Below, piece after piece: positions 1-7,886 of a stretch of DNA of 7,886 nucleotides. Each line of letters starts with the position of its first letter. Position 1 is the stretch's first letter. The DNA is from Pyrinomonadaceae bacterium. Lineage in GTDB: Bacteria; Acidobacteriota; Blastocatellia; Pyrinomonadales; Pyrinomonadaceae. Below the pieces are notes generated by a model. That model did no database searches. It saw nothing but the letters and a program-made list of their open reading frames with translations, and was not told the origin of the DNA. Position numbers and translations under genes: made by a program. Location of the stretch: assembly GCA_014379795.1 (NCBI GenBank), contig JACMLC010000683.1, positions 1 to 7,886 on the forward strand, given 5' to 3'.

Positions 1-209
1 CCGAGTTTGACGTGATCCTGCAAGCCGCCGGCGGCAACAAGATCAACGTCATCAAGGTCGTCCGCGAAGTCACCGCGCTTGGTCTGAAGGAAGCCAAAGA
101 CCTCGTCGAAGCCGCTCCGAAGGCCGTCAAAGAAGGCGTCACCAAAGAAGAGGCCGAGACGATTCGCCAGAAGCTCGCGGATGCGGGCGCGACCGTCGAA
201 GTCAAATAA
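1..209 (+). CDS. rplL: Ribosomal protein bL12 (L7/L12), C-terminal domain, 5' truncated
   Basis: This is the 3' end of the gene for the ribosomal stalk protein, which binds elongation, initiation and release factors through its C-terminal domain and stimulates their GTPase activity. The first complete codon starts at base 3, and 68 residues follow to the TAA at 207-209. The visible part opens with EFDV, then KINVIKVVRE, GLGLKEAKDLVE-like text (here ALGLKEAKDLVE), APKAVKEGV and a closing KLADAGATVEVK. These are the helix-loop-helix landmarks of the globular L7/L12 C-terminal domain. The family is usually about 120-130 residues, so roughly the N-terminal half (dimerisation domain and hinge) lies outside the window. 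The GTG at base 12 is an internal valine codon, not the start. rpoB follows 355 bases downstream on the same strand, the standard bacterial order. Identification is close to certain; only the upstream part is unseen. Confidence 0.97.
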   Translation, partial: EFDVILQAAGGNKINVIKVVREVTALGLKEAKDLVEAAPKAVKEGVTKEEAETIRQKLADAGATVEVK

Positions 210-282
210 GTCCCGAAGTCCCGAAGTCCCGAAGTCCCAAGTCGAAAGCCAGTTTTTGACTTGGGACATGGGACTTCGGGAC
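208..282 (+). repeat. AAGTCCC(G) short tandem repeats with facing inverted copy (long hairpin)
   Basis: Three exact 8-base units AAGTCCCG (208-231) are followed by AAGTCCC (232-238) and a partial AAGTC (239-243). After a 14-base loop (244-257) the inverse units appear in degenerate form (GACTTGG, GACATGG, GACTTCGG, 258-279). Bases 218-243 can pair with 258-282 giving 24 Watson-Crick pairs, one mismatch (233/268) and one bulge (231); the ten pairs nearest the loop are perfect. The first unit begins inside the rplL stop codon TAA (207-209). Only a short, interrupted run of T follows (290-292), so this is not a classic intrinsic terminator. It could be an attenuator, an RNase III-type processing site, or a non-functional repeat; the sequence alone does not decide. 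Confidence 0.85.
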
Positions 283-295
283 CTGGGGCTTTAAC

Positions 296-324
296 TTGAC
301 AGTTTAACCGTTCACCATTAAGGT
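296..324 (+). promoter_or_regulatory. Candidate sigma70-type promoter for rpoBC
   Basis: A perfect -35 box TTGACA lies at 296-301. After 17 bases a weak -10 candidate TAAGGT occurs at 319-324, keeping the T, A and final T of TATAAT. Transcription would start near 331, about 230 bases ahead of rpoB. The position suits an internal promoter that separates polymerase subunit expression from the upstream ribosomal protein genes. The poor -10 box is the main weakness, and a TTGACA can occur by chance, so this is a prediction only. Confidence 0.4.
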
Positions 325-378
325 AGGGGAGTAGTGTGGCGCTGGCGTTACTCCCGGAAAATTTGACGAAGAATCTTA

Positions 379-422
379 ACCGCTTTAATTCAAGCGGTCA
401 GGGCAATTTGCGCTCTGGCCGC
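379..422 (+). other. Two mutually exclusive hairpins in the rpoB leader
   Basis: Hairpin A pairs ACCGCTT (379-385) with AAGCGGT (392-398) around a 6-base loop. Hairpin B pairs 394-404 with 412-422, eleven pairs of which two are G-U, around a 7-base loop (405-411). They share bases 394-398, so only one can form at a time. No strong T run follows hairpin B (the next bases are GCTTTGGCGTCTCT). The geometry resembles an attenuator or a leader switch, but no ligand-binding fold or leader peptide is recognised, and short hairpins are common by chance in GC-rich DNA. Confidence 0.4.
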
Positions 423-446
423 GCTTTGGCGTCTCTAAAAGACAGT

Positions 447-547
447 TATTCAGTTTCCGGTTTTCAGTTTTCAGACAAAATGAATCTGATCAAGCCACGG
501 TTGAGGCCGAATGTCTTAGCTGAAAACCGGAAACTGAAAACTGAAAA
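447..547 (+). repeat. CTGAAAA heptamer array with facing inverted copy upstream of rpoB
   Basis: The left arm reads in steps of seven: TATTCAG, TTTCCGG, TTTTCAG, TTTTCAG (447-474). The right arm is its inverse: CTGAAAA, CCGGAAA, CTGAAAA, CTGAAAA (520-547). Bases 449-467 pair perfectly with 520-538 (19 pairs), and 443-447 extend the stem with 539-543 across a single bulged A (448). The variant unit CCGGAAA is matched by TTTCCGG in the opposite arm, so the two arms share an origin or have been kept complementary. The roughly 50-base loop is unique sequence. The array ends five bases before the rpoB Shine-Dalgarno. Function unknown; candidates are mRNA folding, processing, or a mobile or slippage-derived repeat. 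Confidence 0.85.
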
Positions 548-552
548 CTCAT

Positions 553-557
553 AAGGA
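553..557 (+). promoter_or_regulatory. Ribosome binding site of rpoB
   Basis: AAGGA lies seven bases before the ATG at 565, a normal Shine-Dalgarno sequence and spacing. It supports the 565 start and sits just downstream of the CTGAAAA hairpin. Confidence 0.85.
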
Positions 558-564
558 ATCAAAG

Positions 565-3500
565 ATGTCTGCAAATCCGCTTCAAGCAATCGCGAGTGGG
601 ACGGGACGGCGCACGAGTCAAGCGCCTGAGCGTCAGGACTTTTCTAAAATCAAAACCGCCGTGCGGATCCCGAATCTGATAGAGATTCAGCGCGAGTCGT
701 ACAATCGTTTTCTGCAAATGGACTTGCTGCCGGAAGAGCGCGAGAACACGGGTCTTCAAGCCGTGTTCAAATCCGTCTTTCCGATTTCGGACTTTCGCGG
801 CACGGCGACGCTCGATTTCGTAGAGTTTCAGATCGGCAACTGGCAGTGCAAGTGCGGCAGGCTGGAAGGTCTCAATTACTTGCGCGGCAACTGTAAGAAC
901 TGCGGCTCGACCATCAAAGTTGACCCTTTGACGCCGGGCGAAACCCTGTGCCATAGCTGCGGCACGTTCAACGCAGTGCGCCCGCACCTGTGCGACAACT
1001 GCGGCGAGCCGGTCGGCCTCAAGCACAAGCATGACCAGCAGGAATGCCAAGAGCGCGGCATGTCTTACAGCGTGCCCCTCAAGGTCAAGATTCGCCTCAC
1101 GGTCTTTGATAAAGACCCTGAGACAGAGACGCTTTCCATCCGCGACATCAAAGAGGAAGAGGTCTTCTTTGGCGAGATTCCGTTGATGACGGACAACGGA
1201 ACTTTCATCATCAACGGCACGGAGCGCGTCATCGTCTCGCAGCTCCATCGCTCTCCGGGAGTCTTCTTCAAGCGCGGCGCGCTCTATGTCGCCAAGATTA
1301 TCCCGTATCGCGGCTCGTGGGTTGAGTTCGAGTACGACCAGAAAAATCTGCTCTATGTGCGTGTGGGAAAACGCAAGTTTCTGGCGACGATTTTCCTGCG
1401 CGCGCTGGGCATCTGGCTCTCGCCGCACGTTAATCCCAAAGGAGCCGGTTCGGACTCGCTGCTCGAAGAAGCCATCAAGAACGCTTCATTCTCGGATGCT
1501 GACATCCTGCGCGCTTTTCACGTCGCGGATGAATTGAGGGTCGAGCAGGGGCGGCTCTTTATCAAAGTGCCGGAAGCGGGGACAAGCAATCTGGTTGGCA
1601 TGAAGGTGGATTTCGATGTCATAGGGCGCGGGTCAGACCCGATTGTGCGCTCCGGCAAGAAAGTGAGCAACAGCGCGCTCGAAGCTTTGCGCAAGGCCAA
1701 TATCGGCGAAGTCGAGATTGACACCGCTCAGCTCGAAGGCGCGTTTGCGCTCTCCGATGTGGTCAACACGGAAACGGGCGAAGTCGTCCTCGAAGCCAAC
1801 AATGAAATCTCTCCCGCCAAGTTGCAGGAGATCGTGGAGGCAGGCATCGAAAGCTTTCATGTCTTCTTCCCTGAGCGCGACGATTTGGGGCCGATTCTTT
1901 CGCAGACCTTGAAAAAGGATGTGATTACCAAACCGGTTGATGCGCTGCTTGAAATTTATCGCAAGATGCGCCCCGGCGACCCGCCGACGGTGCAGACCGC
2001 GTATCGCCTTTTGGAAGGCATGTTCTTTGACCCGCGCAAGTTCGATTTCTCGCGCGTCGGGCGTCTGAAGTTCAACATCAAGATGGGTAAGCCTGAGCGC
2101 GAACGCATAGACGATCCGCTGTTGGCTGCGCCTGATTTTGTAGAAGTCGTCGCCTACATCCTGAAGATGCGCAAGAACCCGGTCGAATATCAGGCGGATG
2201 ATATTGACCACCTCGGCAATCGCCGCGTCCGCGCGGTCGGCGAGCTTTTAGAGAACCAGTTCCGCATCGGTCTGGAACGCATGGAACGCGCCATCAAAGA
2301 GAAGATGTCCATCCATCAAGAGATGCAGACAACGATGCCGCGCGACCTGATTAACGCCAAGCCTGTGACGGCGGCGGTGCGCGAGTTCTTCGGCTCATCG
2401 CAATTGTCGCAGTTTATGGATCAGACCAACCCGCTCTCTGAGATTACGCACAAGCGCAGGCTGTCAGCCCTCGGGCCGGGCGGTCTGTCGCGCGAGCGCG
2501 CAGGCTTTGAAGTCCGCGACGTGCATCCGACGCATTACGGTCGCATCTGCCCGATTGAGACGCCTGAAGGCCCGAACATCGGTCTTATCTCTTCGCTCTC
2601 TTGCTTTGCGCGAATCAACGAGTTCGGCTTTATCGAATCGCCTTATCGCAAAGTGGTGGACGGGCGCGTCATCGAATATGTACGCATCGTCAATGGCGGA
2701 GACACCAAGCTCAGGCCGGGCGCCCATATCCCGCAAGAGGAGGTCGAGAAGGCCAACAAGCGCGTCAGCGGCGACGGGCGCAAGGCCCAGTTCGAGGCGT
2801 GGCCTTTCTATCTGACGGCGTGGGAAGAGGACAAGCACGTCGTCGGTCAGGCCAACATCGAGCTGGATGATGACGGCAACATTATCAACGAGCGCAATGC
2901 TTCGCGTAAGGCAGGCGAATTTATTCTCGCGCGCCGCGAAGATATCGTCTACGTTGACGTGTCGCCCAAACAGCTCGTCTCGGTCGCGGCATCCCTGATT
3001 CCGTTTCTTGAGAACGACGACGCGAACCGCGCTCTGATGGGTTCGAACATGCAGCGTCAATCGGTTCCCCTTCTCCGCGCCGAAGCTCCGTATATCGGAA
3101 CCGGCATGGAAAAGGTGACGGCGCAGGATTCGGGTGCAGTCGTCGTGGGTCGTCGCGATGGCGTCGTTGATTACGTTGACTCCGAGCGCATCATCATCAA
3201 GGCCGATCATAATATGGACGGCACGATCTCGCGCGAAGTGACGGCGGACATCTACACGTTGATTAAGTTCAAACGCTCGAACCAGAACACCTGCATCAAC
3301 CAGCGTCCCATCGTGCAGGTCGGCGAGCGCGTGGGCAAAGGTCAGGTCATCGCCGACGGGCCATGCACGGACAGGGGCGAACTCGCTCTTGGCCGCAACG
3401 TCTTGGTCGCGTTCATGCCGTGGCGCGGTTATAACTTTGAGGACGCTATCTTAGTTTCCGAGCGTCTCGTCAAAGACGATTTCTACACTTCGATTCACAT

Positions 3501-5031
3501 CGAAGAGCTGGAAATCGAAGCGCGCGATACCAAGCTCGGCCCGGAAGAGATTACACGCGACATTCCGAACGTCGGCGAGAACATGCTGCGCGATTTGGAC
3601 GACTCGGGCATCATTCGCATCGGCGCACAGGTTCGTCCCGGCTCGATTCTCGTCGGCAAAGTAACGCCGAAGGGCGAGACGCAGTTGACGGCGGAAGAAA
3701 AACTCTTGAGGGCTATCTTCGGCGAGAAGGCAGGGGATGTGAAGGACGCCTCCTTAGTCTCTCCTCCGGGAATTGACGGCACAGTGGTTGACGTGCAGGT
3801 CTTCACGCGCAAGGGGCAGGAGAAAGACCAACGCTCGCTGACCATCGAGCAGGAGGAAGAAGACCGCCTCCGCCGCGACCTTGAAGACGAGATACGCATC
3901 CTGCGCGAACAACGCGACGCGCGCGTCTACGAGCTGTTCGAGGGACGCAAGCTCGCCAAAGACCTGACGGTCAATAAAGAGACAGTCATCGCGCGCGGCG
4001 AAACCATCACGCGCGAGATGCTGGTCGGCATCGAGCCGAAGGTTTTGAGAAAAGCCGAGCTGACTTCGACGCGCGCCGACATCCCGGCTGAAGTCAAAGA
4101 GTACGAAGATCGCACCGAGCGGCAGATCAAGATTCTCTCGGACATTTACGAAGAGAAGATTGCGAAGCTCCGTCAGGGCGACGAATTAGCTCCGGGCGTT
4201 ATCAAGATGGTCAAAGTCTTTATCGCCATGAAGCGCAAGCTGTCTGTCGGCGATAAGATGGCCGGTCGTCACGGTAACAAGGGCGTCATCGCACGCATCC
4301 TGCCCGAAGAGGATATGCCGTACTTGCCGGACGGCACGCCTGTCGAAATCGTTTTGAATCCGCTCGGCGTGCCTTCGCGCATGAACGTCGGGCAGATTCT
4401 CGAAACGCACCTCGGCTGGGCTGCGCGCGTACTCGGCCTGCACTTTGCGACTCCCGTTTTTGACGGAGCCAGCGAAGTGGAAATCAAGAAGAAATTGCGC
4501 GAGGCTGCCGTCTACCTGCGCGAGCAGGGCTTGCCTGAGATCGTCAACGAGTCCGGCAAGACCATTCTCTATGACGGGCTTTCGGGCGATGCGTTCGAGC
4601 AGAAAGTGACGGTCGGCTATATCTACATGCTCAAGCTGTCGCATCTGGTGGATGACAAGATTCACGCGCGCTCGATTGGGCCATACAGCCTGATTACGCA
4701 GCAGCCTTTGGGCGGCAAGGCGCAATTCGGCGGACAGCGTTTCGGAGAAATGGAAGTCTGGGCGCTCGAAGCCTACGGCGCGGCGCACATTCTTCAGGAA
4801 CTGCTGACGGCCAAGTCCGACGACGTGGCCGGACGCTCGAAGATTTACGAAGCCATCGTCAAGGGCGAAGCGGACTTTGATCCGGGCGTACCCGAATCGT
4901 TCAACGTCCTCGTGCGCGAGCTGCAATCGCTCTGCCTCGACGTGGAGCTGATTAACAAGAGCGACGGCAACGGAACAAACGGCGACGGCGCGGGCATCGG
5001 CGAGGCTCTGCTGACAAGCGGAGCGGAGTAG
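565..5031 (+). CDS. rpoB: DNA-directed RNA polymerase subunit beta, with Cys-rich insertion
   Basis: Beta subunit of the RNA polymerase core, forming one pincer of the enzyme and part of the catalytic centre. The ATG at 565 has a good Shine-Dalgarno, and conserved text (RIPNLIEIQ) begins about 35 residues in. Landmarks: GTERVIVSQLHRSPGVFF (218-235); the rifampicin region (607-641) with D619, H629 and S634, equivalents of E. coli D516, H526 and S531, suggesting no built-in resistance at these sites; DDANRALMG with MQRQ; GDKMAGRHGNKGV with K1231 and K1239, matching E. coli K1065 and K1073; and the C-terminal GGKAQFGGQRFGEMEVWALE. At 1488 residues it exceeds E. coli's 1342. Extra length comes from a cysteine-rich insert (about 93-153), a block of about 41 residues (706-747), a charged helical region (1086-1205) and a glycine-rich tail (1463-1488). 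It lacks an E. coli stretch of about 50 residues before ATPVFDGA. Function is certain; insert roles are inferred. Confidence 0.99.
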   Translation: MSANPLQAIASGTGRRTSQAPERQDFSKIKTAVRIPNLIEIQRESYNRFLQMDLLPEERENTGLQAVFKSVFPISDFRGTATLDFVEFQIGNWQCKCGRLEGLNYLRGNCKNCGSTIKVDPLTPGETLCHSCGTFNAVRPHLCDNCGEPVGLKHKHDQQECQERGMSYSVPLKVKIRLTVFDKDPETETLSIRDIKEEEVFFGEIPLMTDNGTFIINGTERVIVSQLHRSPGVFFKRGALYVAKIIPYRGSWVEFEYDQKNLLYVRVGKRKFLATIFLRALGIWLSPHVNPKGAGSDSLLEEAIKNASFSDADILRAFHVADELRVEQGRLFIKVPEAGTSNLVGMKVDFDVIGRGSDPIVRSGKKVSNSALEALRKANIGEVEIDTAQLEGAFALSDVVNTETGEVVLEANNEISPAKLQEIVEAGIESFHVFFPERDDLGPILSQTLKKDVITKPVDALLEIYRKMRPGDPPTVQTAYRLLEGMFFDPRKFDFSRVGRLKFNIKMGKPERERIDDPLLAAPDFVEVVAYILKMRKNPVEYQADDIDHLGNRRVRAVGELLENQFRIGLERMERAIKEKMSIHQEMQTTMPRDLINAKPVTAAVREFFGSSQLSQFMDQTNPLSEITHKRRLSALGPGGLSRERAGFEVRDVHPTHYGRICPIETPEGPNIGLISSLSCFARINEFGFIESPYRKVVDGRVIEYVRIVNGGDTKLRPGAHIPQEEVEKANKRVSGDGRKAQFEAWPFYLTAWEEDKHVVGQANIELDDDGNIINERNASRKAGEFILARREDIVYVDVSPKQLVSVAASLIPFLENDDANRALMGSNMQRQSVPLLRAEAPYIGTGMEKVTAQDSGAVVVGRRDGVVDYVDSERIIIKADHNMDGTISREVTADIYTLIKFKRSNQNTCINQRPIVQVGERVGKGQVIADGPCTDRGELALGRNVLVAFMPWRGYNFEDAILVSERLVKDDFYTSIHIEELEIEARDTKLGPEEITRDIPNVGENMLRDLDDSGIIRIGAQVRPGSILVGKVTPKGETQLTAEEKLLRAIFGEKAGDVKDASLVSPPGIDGTVVDVQVFTRKGQEKDQRSLTIEQEEEDRLRRDLEDEIRILREQRDARVYELFEGRKLAKDLTVNKETVIARGETITREMLVGIEPKVLRKAELTSTRADIPAEVKEYEDRTERQIKILSDIYEEKIAKLRQGDELAPGVIKMVKVFIAMKRKLSVGDKMAGRHGNKGVIARILPEEDMPYLPDGTPVEIVLNPLGVPSRMNVGQILETHLGWAARVLGLHFATPVFDGASEVEIKKKLREAAVYLREQGLPEIVNESGKTILYDGLSGDAFEQKVTVGYIYMLKLSHLVDDKIHARSIGPYSLITQQPLGGKAQFGGQRFGEMEVWALEAYGAAHILQELLTAKSDDVAGRSKIYEAIVKGEADFDPGVPESFNVLVRELQSLCLDVELINKSDGNGTNGDGAGIGEALLTSGAE
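841..1023 (+). other. Two predicted zinc ribbons inserted in the RpoB beta1 (protrusion) domain
   Basis: Codons 93-153 of rpoB add about 60 residues between two segments that are nearly adjacent in E. coli beta (the LGEP and QECQxRG regions). Eight cysteines come in four pairs: C95-x-C97, C110-xx-C113, C129-xx-C132 and C143-xx-C146, most followed by glycine, as in zinc knuckles. They suit two zinc ribbons, CxC-x12-CxxC then CxxC-x10-CxxC. The first has the same spacing, plus a tryptophan two residues ahead, as the beta' zinc-binding domain in rpoC (C68, C70, C83, C86). Zinc binding is inferred from pattern. I recall comparable inserts in Acidobacteriota RpoB but cannot verify this. Reading frame and base use are continuous with the rest of the gene, so it does not look recently acquired. 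Confidence 0.8.
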
Positions 5032-5036
5032 AGAAA

Positions 5037-5133
5037 TATTTGCGATTTTAGATTTGCGATTTGCGATTGGAAGAAGCGGTTAAATCTTTAGTCCGTATCC
5101 AATCGAAAATCGGCAATCGCAAATCGAAAATGG
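5037..5133 (+). repeat. GATTTGC heptamer array with facing inverted copy in the rpoB-rpoC spacer
   Basis: Left arm in steps of seven: TATTTGC, GATTTTA, GATTTGC, GATTTGC, then partial GATTG (5037-5069). Right arm: AATCGAA, AATCGGC, AATCGCA, AATCGAA, then partial AATGG (5101-5133). Two pairing registers are possible. One pairs 5052-5069 with 5114-5131 (17 of 18 positions). The other pairs 5037-5070 with 5099-5132 (28 of 34 including one G-U) around a 28-base loop. The array fills nearly the whole 110-base spacer, begins five bases after the rpoB stop codon, and its last bases overlap the rpoC Shine-Dalgarno. No terminator T run follows. It could modulate rpoC translation or mRNA processing, or be a passive repeat. 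Confidence 0.85.
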
Positions 5134-5135
5134 AG
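5132..5135 (+). promoter_or_regulatory. Ribosome binding site of rpoC
   Basis: GGAG ends six bases before the ATG at 5142. Two more in-frame ATGs lie at 5130 and 5136, but 5130 has no Shine-Dalgarno ahead of it and 5136 abuts GGAG with no spacing, so this site decides for 5142. Its first bases belong to the 3' arm of the heptamer hairpin. Confidence 0.75.
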
Positions 5136-5141
5136 ATGAAG

Positions 5142-7886
<2,745 letters not shown>

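Noticed and set aside
336..554. A 72-codon GTG-started frame in the rplL-rpoB spacer, with its stop overlapping the rpoB Shine-Dalgarno
   Set aside because: It reads through both arms of the heptamer array and the competing hairpins, its GGGGAG is only four bases from the GTG, and the product resembles no family I know. A leader peptide coupled to rpoB cannot be excluded, but nothing positive supports it.
559..1428. A 289-codon minus-strand frame opposite the start of rpoB
   Set aside because: It lies wholly opposite well-conserved rpoB coding sequence. Long antisense frames are expected in GC-rich genes, and the product has low-complexity Arg/Leu/Ala content typical of shadows.
2383..2487. 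Possible natural rifampicin resistance in RpoB
   Set aside because: The key positions equivalent to E. coli D516, H526 and S531 are all the sensitive-type residues.
2464..4926. Long minus-strand frames of about 246-248 codons opposite rpoB (2464-3210 and 4186-4926)
   Set aside because: Same reason: antisense shadows of strongly conserved codons, with no recognisable domain.
376..5083. The 10-base sequence TTAACCGCTT (376-385) recurs inverted at 5074-5083 in the loop of the third array
   Set aside because: One 10-base match between the two spacers is only mildly improbable, does not extend, and could be chance; too weak to call a shared element.

Overview
The window is a piece of the conserved ribosomal protein / RNA polymerase operon, read entirely on the plus strand: the 3' end of rplL (ribosomal protein bL12), a complete rpoB (RNA polymerase beta, 1488 codons) and the first 915 codons of rpoC (beta'), which runs off the right edge. 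All three frames are intact. The proteins are clearly bacterial. A cysteine-rich insertion near the RpoB N-terminus, an extra block of about 41 residues after the rifampicin region, and the wording of the conserved segments match my memory of Acidobacteriota RpoB (possibly Blastocatellia). That assignment is from memory and was not checked.

Layout: 1-209 is the bL12 C-terminal domain. 210-564 is an unusually full spacer. It holds a short-repeat hairpin that begins inside the rplL stop codon, a candidate sigma70-type promoter with a perfect TTGACA box, a pair of competing GC-rich hairpins, a second inverted array of 7-base repeats, and the rpoB ribosome binding site. 565-5031 is rpoB. 5032-5141 is a spacer made almost wholly of a third inverted array of 7-base repeats that runs into the rpoC ribosome binding site. 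5142-7886 is rpoC, cut just before the trigger loop.

The gene products work together. bL12 forms the ribosomal stalk that recruits translation factors. Beta and beta' form the catalytic core of RNA polymerase, with the magnesium-binding aspartates, both beta' zinc sites and the bridge helix visible here. Because the genes are co-oriented and adjacent, the spacers are the natural place to set the ratio of ribosomal protein to polymerase.

No previously unknown multi-gene system is present. Two points deserve attention. First, RpoB carries a two-zinc-ribbon insertion whose first half has the same cysteine spacing as the beta' zinc-binding domain encoded next door. Second, each spacer contains its own period-7 (or 7/8) repeat array with a facing inverted copy. 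The three unit sequences are unrelated but share the same design, and two of the arrays end right at a ribosome binding site.
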